Shown one piece after another: positions 19,101 to 25,769 of a DNA stretch of 64,000 nucleotides. Origin of the DNA: Gallaecimonas kandeliae (lineage in GTDB: Bacteria > Pseudomonadota > Gammaproteobacteria > Enterobacterales > Gallaecimonadaceae); assembly GCF_030450055.1 (NCBI RefSeq), contig NZ_CP118480.1, forward strand, positions 248,001 through 312,000. Reading direction: 5' to 3'. A program made the translations under genes and the position numbers. The notes under the pieces were generated by a model, which ran no database searches, was not told where the DNA came from, and worked only from the letters and a program-made list of their open reading frames with translations. How positions within the stretch are numbered: the first letter of the stretch is position 1; each line of letters opens with the position of its first letter.

Positions 19101-19795
19101 ACGTCTACACCTTCCAGACCCTCTTCAAGCTGGGTTCGGATGAGGTCTATGTGCATTACGTGAACATGGCGCCTATGCCCCAATATGTCACAGCTGGCGT
19201 TCAAGATGCCCAAGGCGTCAAGGGGAGTGTTCTCTATTTAGATGGCACCGGCACTGCTCCAGCCTCAGGGACTTCTTACCAGGTTGAATACCAAAACGCT
19301 GGCACTCTGACGTTGAGCTACGACTTAAACTCCACGGCTATAAAGGCGGAAAATGTCGCGGTAAGTACGCAAGAGCGTTCTGCCGTGACCCTGAACTTGT
19401 TGCCTAAGCTAAGTGGCTCTAGTCAGCTGATCGATTCGACCGTCAGCTCCGATACCCGTGACGCCGAGGCGTTATCTCTGGTGCAGGTTGAACCTAAAGG
19501 GGAGGCTGTCGGCGACGGCGTTGTTATCACCAAAGATGCTGCCAACGGTGTCGTCATAGTCAACAAGACAGGCCTCGTGACCTATACAGCGAACGAAGGT
19601 TTCACTGGCACCGACAGCTTCAGCTACGTGCTGACCGATGAGGGTGGTACTCAGAGTTCTGAGGGAACTGTCACCGTGACCGTCAACGCTAAGCCAGCCC
19701 CTGCGGCAGCTAGCCACGGTGGTGGTGGCGCCTTCGGCTTGTTTGGCTTGTTGCTGGCCGCCCCCTTGGCCTGGCAGCGCCGTCGTAAGCGCTGA
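16169..19795 (+). CDS. Secreted S8 (subtilisin) protease with PA domain and GlyGly-CTERM tail
   Basis: A 1208-residue exported serine protease. I choose TTG 16169, eight bases after AGAAGGA, because it gives a clean signal peptide (KTQSLFKLSPLMLVLASVSS); an upstream TTG at 16109 adds a charged, non-signal stretch. An I9-type propeptide (RYIIEFKGRPLAAY) is followed by the catalytic domain: Asp 197 in VAVVDSG, His 263 in GHGTHVAGT, Ser 594 in GTSMASPHVAG. A PA insert (ALISRGSCTFTVKAANVEAA) lies between His and Ser, as in vibriolysin-like and lactocepin-type S8A proteases. After it come beta-sandwich domains, a cadherin-like module near the C-terminus, and the tail HGGGGAFGLFGLLLAAPLAW followed by RRRKR, a GlyGly-CTERM signal. 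It is therefore a likely T2SS substrate anchored by rhombosortase. Codon use is less GC-rich than flanking housekeeping genes. Confidence 0.9.
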   Translation: MKTQSLFKLSPLMLVLASVSSSATLVVSEKQGVFDNPKLAGTKADKSHLGPLHRVVPDRYIIEFKGRPLAAYGAVKGVKTAAHNTKGKIDFGASATKAVWNQLAAERNEAVNALHSRFPSAKVTHDYNVVFNGVAVEGNGLDIEALKKLPNVSRVFRDELIQIKMDVSLPIIQAPAAWTALGGQATAGKGIRVAVVDSGIRPENPMFDDAGMTAPDNLPNDDYCHKADPSFCNNKLIVARYYDAPSDTIKDEHTDSPLGYDGHGTHVAGTAVGVPITATYQGSDYKISGVAPGAYLMAYKALYENDTTASGLGSSLIAAVDDAVKDGADVINNSWGGGPGGDPNESAYKTVFENAEAAGVVVVSAAGNDGNDPQSIGCPGCVESGITVANTQTGRSFVNMIDVQDVGNLFAVEGSSSVQLSSLDAASLKSQLIAGSTVDAANVEGCNAFAKDSFKDSYALISRGSCTFTVKAANVEAAGAKGIVVYNNQVGAPFPMAMDTAKIPGVMVSNTDGAKLEKALAAGPLALTLDPALKSFVDDSLVDVMNSSSSRGPNGDNSFIKPDLAAPGTNILSAFSPDEAGDPSVQFAVLTGTSMASPHVAGAAALVLAAHPGWSPAQVKAALTTTSNTNVKDDDGVTPAGPFAMGAGRLDVANAINAGLAVAPVSVSGPNCVSRCSFEVAASSLAAGDATWKGSVTFDDSGIDATLSTNELSLAKGASGSFTLNVDARNAAKEEWHFGQVTWTDSSGKMPSAHMPVAIYSGNSTDARLLTSTGGTLVAGDSLKAQTRLTNTDIDGLATVKVKFPVGLHLAADPVAVVTDGSQSSMSFDAGTNTATWAGTLSKPYGRLGAGSTWIDSLPSLTDGYSPSVVSCGSDCDEGSVTLDVSTYNLHFMGKAISSLTLNTNGFITFDGATVAASYYNDDMPTSKANGAVLAPFWTDLDMTKTGQWYYSILNDGTADYLVFEWKDVSVYGDNSGNVYTFQTLFKLGSDEVYVHYVNMAPMPQYVTAGVQDAQGVKGSVLYLDGTGTAPASGTSYQVEYQNAGTLTLSYDLNSTAIKAENVAVSTQERSAVTLNLLPKLSGSSQLIDSTVSSDTRDAEALSLVQVEPKGEAVGDGVVITKDAANGVVIVNKTGLVTYTANEGFTGTDSFSYVLTDEGGTQSSEGTVTVTVNAKPAPAAASHGGGGAFGLFGLLLAAPLAWQRRRKR

Positions 19796-19812
19796 CAGCT
19801 AAACTGGCAACT

Positions 19813-19842
19813 AAAAGAGGCCCTTTGAGGCCTCTTTTCTTT
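19813..19842 (+). terminator. Terminator after the S8 protease
   Basis: Arms AAAAGAGGCC and GGCCTCTTTT around CTTTGA, then CTTTT. Confidence 0.85.
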
Positions 19843-19867
19843 TGCTTTCTGAGAAAGGCTAGATATT

Positions 19868-19904
19868 AAGAAGCGCCGCTATTTGAGCTGGCGCTTCTTT
19901 TTTT
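19868..19904. terminator. Second hairpin between the protease and the convergent precursor gene
   Basis: Arms AAGAAGCGCC and GGCGCTTCTT around a 12-base loop, followed by TTTTT on the plus strand; the minus-strand tail is only TTAATA, so it works mainly on the plus strand and perhaps weakly for the precursor gene that ends at 19955. Confidence 0.7.
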
Positions 19905-19954
19905 GCGAGGTTTACTGCTTTTGTTAGCAACTAACCTGCTTCAAGCAGCAGATA

Positions 19955-20146
19955 TCAGTTGGTGATGCCATCAAGCAAATTAGGAAAAGGGAGAATCATA
20001 CCACCCTCTTCCCCAGTGCTCATGGTGGTGTAAATACCAGTCTCTACGTCATACCCGGTGATTTTAAAGTCGCCTAGTTTTGTCACGCTACCGCCGGTGA
20101 CTTGGTCCTGATCTTGAGTTGCGATTTCCTTGAAAGGGTGTTTCAT
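19955..20146 (-). CDS. Double-glycine leader precursor peptide 1, graspetide-like core
   Basis: A 63-residue precursor. The leader MKHPFKEIATQDQDQVTGG ends in the Gly-Gly processing site of C39-peptidase exporters. The 44-residue core contains YTTMSTGEEGGM, where TTMSTGEE matches the TTxxxxEE pattern of plesiocin-type (group 2) graspetides, in which Thr and Glu side chains are joined as esters by an ATP-grasp enzyme. The paralogue at 20410-20613 has the same leader and a related core. SD ATAAGGAGCG precedes the ATG. A terminator-like hairpin separates it from its paralogue, so it may rely on read-through or a promoter of its own. No cysteine is present. Function as a modified antimicrobial or signal peptide is inferred. 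Confidence 0.75.
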   Translation of the reverse strand: MKHPFKEIATQDQDQVTGGSVTKLGDFKITGYDVETGIYTTMSTGEEGGMILPFPNLLDGITN

Positions 20147-20160
20147 TTCACGCTCCTTAT
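20087..20160 (-). repeat. 74-bp direct repeat, copy 1 (ribosome site plus leader of precursor 1)
   Basis: Covers the ribosome site and leader codons of the first precursor. By eye about 66 of 74 bases match the copy at 20554-20627; the similarity stops just after the Gly-Gly codons, so the leader is conserved and the core has diverged. Confidence 0.8.
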
Positions 20161-20273
20161 GGTAATTTTCTACTTACGATTACTGATTTTGCGCTAGATT
20201 GTTACAGCCGTTTGAATAGGGAATGTTGATTCATCATTCAACATATTCACGCACGTAACACCAACTTAGTCAT

Positions 20274-20318
20274 TTTCAAAAAATACAGTTCTTCCCTCTT
20301 GGAGGGAAGAACTGTATT
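20274..20318 (-). terminator. Strong hairpin terminator between the two graspetide-like precursors
   Basis: Seventeen-base perfect arms (AATACAGTTCTTCCCTC at 20282-20298 and its complement at 20302-20318) with a 3-nt loop. On the minus strand the stem is followed by a TTTTTT run, on the plus strand it is not, so it terminates transcripts that leave precursor 2. Confidence 0.85.
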
Positions 20319-20409
20319 GCGAGTAAAGAAAGATGTTTGCTCTAAAAGGTACTTTCAGAGGAGCATTTCTTTGACTATCGTGACAAAGTGCTTATTGCTA
20401 AACTGGTGT

Positions 20410-20613
20410 TCAGCCAATAGTTGCACCATTTTCGAAGGTGTAAACGGGCATGCCGCCTTCTTCCTCGGTGTTCATAGATGTGACATAGCCGTCTTCATTT
20501 TTAAAGGTGGTGATGGGCTTTACATCGCCGCCACCAATAATCATATCGATCAGGCTACCGCCGGTGACTTGGGTTTGTTCCTGAGCTTCGATTTCCTTGA
20601 ATGGGTGTTTCAT
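20410..20613 (-). CDS. Double-glycine leader precursor peptide 2, graspetide-like core
   Basis: A 67-residue precursor with leader MKHPFKEIEAQEQTQVTGG, almost the same as precursor 1, and a 48-residue core containing VTSMNTEEEGGM. The octet TSMNTEEE aligns with TTMSTGEE of precursor 1 and with the TTxxxxEE graspetide motif, with Ser in place of the second Thr. Ser can also be esterified in some graspetides. The gene lies 36 bases after the stop of the ATP-grasp gene and has the ribosome site ATAAGGAGCG, so it is probably co-transcribed with the exporter and enzyme. No cysteine or known bacteriocin box. The leader predicts cleavage and export by the C39 transporter at 21563-23656. Confidence 0.77.
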   Translation of the reverse strand: MKHPFKEIEAQEQTQVTGGSLIDMIIGGGDVKPITTFKNEDGYVTSMNTEEEGGMPVYTFENGATIG

Positions 20614-20627
20614 TTCACGCTCCTTAT
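20554..20627 (-). repeat. 74-bp direct repeat, copy 2 (ribosome site plus leader of precursor 2)
   Basis: Counterpart of the repeat at 20087-20160, including the shared sequence ATAAGGAGCGTGAAATG. It indicates a tandem gene duplication. Confidence 0.8.
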
Positions 20628-20649
20628 GCGTATTTGTCCTTGCTGCTAT

Positions 20650-21552
20650 TTAGTCCTTTCCAGGGTTTTGCAGCAGTTCGGACAGGGCTAGACTGACCGG
20701 ATGGCCAGTCAATTTTTCAAAGTGATAAAACATGGGACTGGGGTTGGCTTCCAGGTAAAAATAGCGACCCTGTTCGTCACGGCGCCAGTCGATGGCAGTC
20801 CAAGCCAGGCCCAACACCTTCCTGATGGTCTGGGCTTGTTGCTGTATCTCGGTTGGTGGTGTCATGGGGATCAGCCTGGCATTGGTATCTTCCCTGAAAT
20901 CCAGGCTATCACTGGCGATTTCAGCGGAAAATTGCCTGTCACCAATGACGTAAGTCCGGATGTTGGTTCCATCTATACACTGCTGAACAGTGACGGGAGC
21001 TTGTCCGAGAGCCTTGGTCAGGTGCTCTTCTTCCAAATGTTTCTCGGTAACGAACCCCGTATGGTCACCACCAACCACCGGCTTGAATATGCATCGTCCG
21101 GTCTTGGCGACAAAATTCCTGAGTCCATCTTTGTCGTTACCTACCCAAGTTGAGGGAATGGTGACGCCGGCTTGGAACACTGCCTCCAATTGTCTTGGTT
21201 TTTCCTGGTGGAATTCGATGGCATCCCACGAGTTGATGGCCTTTCTGCCAAGCTTTTTTAGGAATGACTTTAACAAGCTTTGGCTGTCACGGGTGGCAAT
21301 CCAGTTAGATGGGTTTTGTTTCACCGGGGCGACCTGAAAATTCCTCCAATAGAGCCCTTTCACGTCATCAGTGACGAAGACTTTTTCACCTAAGCGCAAC
21401 TGCATAGCCTGGTTAGCAGGCTTGTAGCTCAGTTGGATCTCCAGCGGGAACTGCCTCGAATCAAGGATCTTGAAATTGATGTTCTTATTCGATAGTTGCT
21501 TTGCTACCAAGCCAATTTGTAAATCTTCCTTTTCACCCATCAATATAATCAT
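20650..21552 (-). CDS. ATP-grasp peptide ligase, graspetide synthetase-like (MvdC/MvdD type)
   Basis: A 300-residue enzyme of the RimK-like ATP-grasp fold. The N-terminus MIILMGEKEDLQIGLVAKQL resembles the start of microviridin ligases, the ATP-binding middle includes FKPVVGGDHTGFVTEKHLEE and VTVQQCIDGTNIRTYVIGD, and the metal/ATP site is WTAIDWRRDEQGRYFYLEAN followed by PSPMFYHFE. It is expected to activate Glu/Asp carboxylates as acyl phosphates and join them to Thr/Ser hydroxyls of the neighbouring precursors. It begins 10 bases after the exporter stop codon and is followed by precursor 2, in the same operon. Alternatives are a glutathione synthase-like or amino-acid ligase, but the small-precursor context favours a RiPP maturase. 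Confidence 0.8.
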   Translation of the reverse strand: MIILMGEKEDLQIGLVAKQLSNKNINFKILDSRQFPLEIQLSYKPANQAMQLRLGEKVFVTDDVKGLYWRNFQVAPVKQNPSNWIATRDSQSLLKSFLKKLGRKAINSWDAIEFHQEKPRQLEAVFQAGVTIPSTWVGNDKDGLRNFVAKTGRCIFKPVVGGDHTGFVTEKHLEEEHLTKALGQAPVTVQQCIDGTNIRTYVIGDRQFSAEIASDSLDFREDTNARLIPMTPPTEIQQQAQTIRKVLGLAWTAIDWRRDEQGRYFYLEANPSPMFYHFEKLTGHPVSLALSELLQNPGKD

Positions 21553-21562
21553 CTTCTACTTC

Positions 21563-23656
21563 CTACTGGTTGGCCGCTTTTTGAAGACCTTTCACCTGTT
21601 CTGTAATGTCGGTCATCTTTCCTTGAAACAACTGCACTACCCTGTCGGCGCTTTGGATGGTTTCCGGCCGATGGGCAATGATGATACGGGTCATATTTAA
21701 TTGACCTATCGCTGTGTTGACATGATGCTCAAGCTGGACATCCAGGTGGCTGGTTGCTTCGTCAAGGAACAGGACCTTAGGTTGCCTGTAAAGCGCCCTG
21801 GCCAGCAGTACACGTTGCTTCTGGCCGCCTGAAAGCGAACTGCCCATATCGCCAATCAGGGCGTTATACCCCATAGGCATGGCGGCAATGTCCTGGTGGA
21901 TGCCAGCTAGCTGCGCACAATGGATCACCAGTTCCATATTGGTAGGGCTGTCGAAGAAGGCGATGTTCTCGGCAATGGAGCCCGACATTAATTGGTCATC
22001 CTGCATTACTGCCGCCACCTGCTGGCGGTATTGACGCAAGCCCATATGGCGTATATCAACCCCATCCGCCAACACCTTGCCACTCTCCGCAGGGAGTAGC
22101 CCTAACATCAATTTCATCAGGGTGGTCTTGCCCACGCCAGAGGGGCCGACGATGGCTACGCTTTCCCCTGGCCTGAATTCGAAGTTCAAGTGATCGAAGA
22201 GGAGGGGATCTGTGTTGGAGTAGCGGTACCGGATGCCGTCCAGCTTCAGGTGCCCTTTTAGGGATACGGCATGGGCGTCGTGTCCCTCATCTTCCTGCTC
22301 GGTCAAGGCAATATCGGCGAGGCGGCTGAGGTGCAGCTTGGTCATTTTGAGCTGGACCAGCTTGTCGATGAGGGCAGCGGTGCGATCGGTAAACTGCCCT
22401 TTGTAGGACATGAAGGCGAACAACATACCGACGCTGATAGCACCATCCATGACGGCGAGGGCTGCCAGATAGACCACTACGATGTTTTCTATGCCGAACA
22501 CCAGCTGGTTGATGGTCTGGTAGGAGACATTCCACTTGCCCAAGCGGAATTCTTCGCTGATGGCCTCGGCCATGCGGTTTTGCCATAGGTTCAGGCGCTG
22601 GCTCTGTTGCCCGAAGAGCTTGATGCTCTGGATACCGCGGACCGTTTCCATGAAATTGGATTGCTCTTTGGCCTTGGCCACTATGCTGGCTTCGGTGCGC
22701 TCCCGTAACGGCTTGAACAGCGCCAGGCGCAGCAGGCTATAGACCAAGACGGCAAGGGTGACGACGAGGGCCAGCTTGGGGCTGTAGAGCAGCATCATGA
22801 CCATGACGGTAATGGCCATGATGCCGTCGATAAGGCCCTCCACCAGGCTGGTGGTAAGGAGTTCCCGAATCTGGGTGAGGGAGCCGAAGCGGGAAACGAT
22901 ATCGCCCATATGGCGCTTCTCGAAATAACCCAAGGGGAGGTGCAGCAGGTGGCGGAACAGGTTGGTCGCCATCTGCAGGTTCATCATGGACCCCAGATGC
23001 AAGATAACCCAACCGCGCAACGCCTGGGTCAGGGTCCTTACCGCCATCAAGAGGCCGAAGCCCAAGGCCAGTACCACCAACAAGGGCTTGTCCTGGCTGA
23101 CGATCACTTCGTCCACCACCAACTGCATATAGTAGGGGGCGGCCAGCAGGAAGAGTTGCAGCAGCAGCGACAGGGTGAAGATCTTCACCAGCGAACTGCC
23201 AAGCCCCTGGATGCGGCTCCAGAAGGCGGTCAGCCCCAGTTGGACGCGTTCATCTAGCTTCTTGAACTCCTTGGTGGGGGTCAGCTCCAGGGCTACGCCT
23301 GTGAAGGACTTGGACACCTCGGCCATGGCCACACGGCGCTCACCCAGAGCCGGGTCCAGGATCACAATGTGGTTTTTGCCGACCTTCTTCAGCACCACAA
23401 AGTGGTTCATGTTCCAATGCAGTATGCAGGGCAGCCGCAGCTTGGCCATGTCTTCCAGCTCAAGGCGCAAGGCGCGGCCGGCCAGGCCCAATTGATTACC
23501 GAGCTGTATCAGCTGCTGGAGGTTGGCGCCTTTCAGGGAAATGGAATAGCGGTGGCGCAGGGTCTGGAGATCCAGCTTATGACCATGATGGTTGGCGACC
23601 ATGGCCAGGCAAGCCAGGCCACATTCAGCGGCTTCGGATTGTAATATCAACTGCAT
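21563..23656 (-). CDS. Peptidase-containing ABC exporter (C39 peptidase, bacteriocin type)
   Basis: A 697-residue exporter that cuts double-glycine leaders and pumps the mature peptide out. The N-terminal C39 domain (about residues 1-130) has Gln 6, catalytic Cys 12 in AAECGLACLAMVANHHG, His 85 in WNMNHFVVLKKV and Asp 101 in VILDPALG, so the protease is intact. The six-helix membrane domain covers about 165-440, and the ATPase has Walker A GPSGVGKTT, signature LSGGQKQRVLLARAL and Walker B VLFLDEATSHLD. The operon contains four small precursors whose leaders end in GG or GA, and a HlyD adaptor, so this one transporter probably serves all of them. Gap to the ATP-grasp gene is 10 bases. Confidence 0.93.
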   Translation of the reverse strand: MQLILQSEAAECGLACLAMVANHHGHKLDLQTLRHRYSISLKGANLQQLIQLGNQLGLAGRALRLELEDMAKLRLPCILHWNMNHFVVLKKVGKNHIVILDPALGERRVAMAEVSKSFTGVALELTPTKEFKKLDERVQLGLTAFWSRIQGLGSSLVKIFTLSLLLQLFLLAAPYYMQLVVDEVIVSQDKPLLVVLALGFGLLMAVRTLTQALRGWVILHLGSMMNLQMATNLFRHLLHLPLGYFEKRHMGDIVSRFGSLTQIRELLTTSLVEGLIDGIMAITVMVMMLLYSPKLALVVTLAVLVYSLLRLALFKPLRERTEASIVAKAKEQSNFMETVRGIQSIKLFGQQSQRLNLWQNRMAEAISEEFRLGKWNVSYQTINQLVFGIENIVVVYLAALAVMDGAISVGMLFAFMSYKGQFTDRTAALIDKLVQLKMTKLHLSRLADIALTEQEDEGHDAHAVSLKGHLKLDGIRYRYSNTDPLLFDHLNFEFRPGESVAIVGPSGVGKTTLMKLMLGLLPAESGKVLADGVDIRHMGLRQYRQQVAAVMQDDQLMSGSIAENIAFFDSPTNMELVIHCAQLAGIHQDIAAMPMGYNALIGDMGSSLSGGQKQRVLLARALYRQPKVLFLDEATSHLDVQLEHHVNTAIGQLNMTRIIIAHRPETIQSADRVVQLFQGKMTDITEQVKGLQKAANQ

Positions 23657-23720
23657 ACCACATAAATCACGTTATTAATTATTAAGACAAGACTATATTT
23701 TGAAATTGATTATTTGAGAT

Positions 23721-23945
23721 TTACTCCTTACTCTTATGTTTTCTAGAAAATATAAGGATCAATAAAATAGATGCTGTCAGTATCGTGCTAGACATGGCTC
23801 CAAGATATTCATGGAAAATTGATGTGGCGATGATACTAATCATTAGTGAAACTATAAAATTTGTTTGTTTTTCTTTAAAACGTCTATCTGTAATAGCTAA
23901 AATCAAAATTAAAAAGAGCATGATGATATTAATTATGGGGAGCAT
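23721..23945 (-). CDS. Small three-helix membrane protein, possible immunity protein
   Basis: A 74-residue hydrophobic protein from ATG 23945 (SD AGAGGT). About three membrane segments can be seen (IINIIMLFLILILAI, NFIVSLMISIIATSIF, STILTASILLILIF) and a basic tail SRKHKSKE. A longer in-frame start at 23993 would lie inside the hairpin at 23962-23997 and is less likely. I do not recognise the family. Its position right after the two bacteriocin-like genes and before the exporter, its size and membrane nature fit a class II bacteriocin immunity protein. The DNA is strikingly AT-rich. Function is inference only. Confidence 0.55.
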   Translation of the reverse strand: MLPIINIIMLFLILILAITDRRFKEKQTNFIVSLMISIIATSIFHEYLGAMSSTILTASILLILIFSRKHKSKE

Positions 23946-23961
23946 AATTATGACCTCTTGT

Positions 23962-23997
23962 AGTAGTGCATTACTTGGTGAAAAGTAATGCACTACT
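23962..23997 (-). other. Intra-operon 15-bp stem hairpin between bacteriocin 2 and the small membrane gene
   Basis: Perfect arms AGTAGTGCATTACTT (23962-23976) and AAGTAATGCACTACT (23983-23997) around a 6-base loop. On the minus strand no T-run follows, so it is not a standard terminator; it may stabilise the upstream precursor mRNA or lower expression of downstream genes. Confidence 0.7.
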
Positions 23998-24006
23998 GGT
24001 TATGTA

Positions 24007-24201
24007 TTATTTGCTACAAACCATGTCACCAGCCCAGGCGCCGATTTGTTCGCCAATCCCGACCCCGGTGGCGGCAGCAAATCCTCCGGAAAAATATCCT
24101 CCAATCGCCCCTCCGATCAATGCTCCAGCAAGGCGTGTTGTACCCTCACAAAAGCTGCCACCTTGAATATCTTGAAGTTTTTCAAGCTTAATTTCTTGCA
24201 T
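24007..24201 (-). CDS. Class II bacteriocin-like precursor with double-glycine leader (peptide B)
   Basis: A 64-residue precursor from ATG 24201 (SD GAGGA). The leader MQEIKLEKLQDIQGG is a textbook double-glycine leader. The mature 49-residue peptide is rich in Gly/Ala with small-xxx-small motifs (LAGALIGGAIGGYFSGGFAA) and has a Cys near its start (SFCEG) and one in the C-terminal CSK. These features fit a helix-forming pore peptide; glycine zippers are typical of two-peptide class IIb bacteriocins. The preceding gene encodes a similar peptide also ending in CSK. The usual longer start in this frame at 24282 overlaps that gene and is rejected. Target range is unknown. Confidence 0.82.
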   Translation of the reverse strand: MQEIKLEKLQDIQGGSFCEGTTRLAGALIGGAIGGYFSGGFAAATGVGIGEQIGAWAGDMVCSK

Positions 24202-24211
24202 CACATAGTCC

Positions 24212-24403
24212 TCACTTACTGCAAACGTAGCTTGCCAAAATGTCACCTGCAGCGAATCCGACAGTGGCACCGGCGCCCGCACCAGCCGGCCCCAGAATGG
24301 CTCCTAATGCTCCCCCCATAAATGAATAGCTCATCTGAAATGCTGTTGTACAGGCGCTAGCACCATTTACTTCTTGTGCTTGTTCAAAAGACAGTTCTTG
24401 CAT
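24212..24403 (-). CDS. Class II bacteriocin-like precursor with GA-type leader (peptide A)
   Basis: A 63-residue precursor. The leader MQELSFEQAQEVNGA ends in Gly-Ala, an accepted variant of the double-glycine site. The mature 48-residue peptide has Cys near the start (SACTTAF), a glycine-zipper core (MGGALGAILGPAGAGAGATV) and the tail SYVCSK. The strong ribosome site AAGGAG precedes the ATG. The stop codon is 10 bases before the ATG of peptide B, whose ribosome site overlaps the end of this gene, so equal synthesis is likely; this fits a two-peptide bacteriocin. Both have two Cys at the ends, suggesting a disulfide joining the termini. Confidence 0.82.
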   Translation of the reverse strand: MQELSFEQAQEVNGASACTTAFQMSYSFMGGALGAILGPAGAGAGATVGFAAGDILASYVCSK

Positions 24404-24468
24404 TTTATACTCCTTGGTTAAATTAGCCTTCCTTGAAGGCTTCCGTGCAGCAGGTAAATACCAGCTTT

Positions 24469-25719
24469 TTACAATTGCCCTTTCAGGCTTAGTATTGGCT
24501 CGAGCAGCCAGGCCATCAGGCTGCGCTTCTCGAGTACGATATCGGCGCTTAGGAGCATCCCTGCCTTGAGCGGCATCTGGGCTCCATAAGCATTGACCTC
24601 TTGCTTGTCCAGCTTGACATCCACCCTGTACATGGGTTCTCGGAAGGCCACGGGTGAACTGACTTCCCCAGGCAGCATCACCGCCTTGCCGGCCTTTGCT
24701 ACCCGGCCTGAATAAAGGCCAAAGCGCTGGTAGGGAAAGGCGTCGAAGCGGATGCGGGTGCTTTGCCCTGCCTTGATAAAACCATAGGCCCTGGTCGGTA
24801 CCAGCAGTACCGCATAGAGTTTGCTGTGGTCCGGCAGTATGGTCATCAGGTGGTCCCTGGTGGTGACCGTATTGCCGGCATCGGTAACCAGGTTGGTGAC
24901 GCGGCCTGATATGGGCGCCGTGATAAGCACAGTTCCCCTGGCTTGCAGCTCGGTTTTCTGCTGCTCCAAACGCGACCTTTCGCCGTCCAGCTGGGCTATC
25001 TGTTGGGCCTTTTCCATCGGCAGCCGTTTCAGCTGGCCTTCGGCTTGCGAGTGCTGAGATAGGTTCAGGCTGTAAGTGGCTTGGAGTTCGGCCAGCTGCT
25101 GTTCCTGGCCAAGCACCAGCTCTTGCTGTTTGTCCATTTCCAGTTTGGAAATGTGCCCCTTGGCATTGAGCCTTTTGTACGTTTCCAGCCGCTTCTTGTT
25201 CAATACAAGGCGCTCATTCGCCAACTTGAGCTGGGTATCGGTATCGGACAGCTGTTTACCCAATGCAGAAAGGCGGTCGGTCAGCTCTTGTTTCTGCTGG
25301 GCGAATTGTTCTTTCAACTCTTTTTTTCTTGCGTCCAGTAAATCGAATTGTGCCTTAAGCGCCTGGAGCAGAGAGTGGGAAACACTTTTCCCCTCGCTGA
25401 GGTAGTCGGGTACTGTAATCAAAGCCAGCTTGTCGCCCGCTTTTACCAGTTGCCCCTCTTCCACATAAACATTGGAAATAATGCCTTCGCGTGGCGAGAC
25501 GATTTTGGCCAGGCCTGAATCTGGCTTAAGGTAGCCCTGTACTGTTTCTTTTCGAGTGAAAGAGGAGAGGCAAAGGAAAGTGATTAAGGACGCGGCCAGT
25601 ATCAACAGCAGTAATATCAGCAGAGAAGCGCTGACGGGCTGTGCAACCAATACCTCACCGTCGAGACGATTAGATTGGTTTTTGACGGCTTCTTGTCTGA
25701 ACAATCCTTGCTCTGACAT
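24469..25719 (-). CDS. HlyD-family secretion adaptor of the bacteriocin/graspetide exporter
   Basis: A 416-residue membrane-fusion protein that connects the C39 ABC exporter to an outer-membrane channel such as TolC. One helix lies near the N-terminus (SASLLILLLLILAASLITFL, about 30-49), followed by a lipoyl half (IVSPREGIISNVYVEEGQLV), a long coiled coil (about 110-240), the second lipoyl half (VLITAPISGRVTNLV) and a C-terminal beta-barrel. It belongs to the CvaA/LcnD-like bacteriocin group. It is the first gene of the minus-strand operon, with a good promoter 50-80 bases upstream. ATG 25719 follows a weak ribosome site (ACAGGGATGTTGT). Confidence 0.88.
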   Translation of the reverse strand: MSEQGLFRQEAVKNQSNRLDGEVLVAQPVSASLLILLLLILAASLITFLCLSSFTRKETVQGYLKPDSGLAKIVSPREGIISNVYVEEGQLVKAGDKLALITVPDYLSEGKSVSHSLLQALKAQFDLLDARKKELKEQFAQQKQELTDRLSALGKQLSDTDTQLKLANERLVLNKKRLETYKRLNAKGHISKLEMDKQQELVLGQEQQLAELQATYSLNLSQHSQAEGQLKRLPMEKAQQIAQLDGERSRLEQQKTELQARGTVLITAPISGRVTNLVTDAGNTVTTRDHLMTILPDHSKLYAVLLVPTRAYGFIKAGQSTRIRFDAFPYQRFGLYSGRVAKAGKAVMLPGEVSSPVAFREPMYRVDVKLDKQEVNAYGAQMPLKAGMLLSADIVLEKRSLMAWLLEPILSLKGQL

Positions 25720-25769
25720 ACAACATCCCTGTCACTAAAAATTAAACACGAAAGCGGTGTGTTTTTGTT

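Noticed and set aside
20299-20691. 130-residue plus-strand frame over the precursor 2 and ATP-grasp region
   Set aside because: Antisense to precursor 2, whose leader, ribosome site and paralogue make it the real gene.
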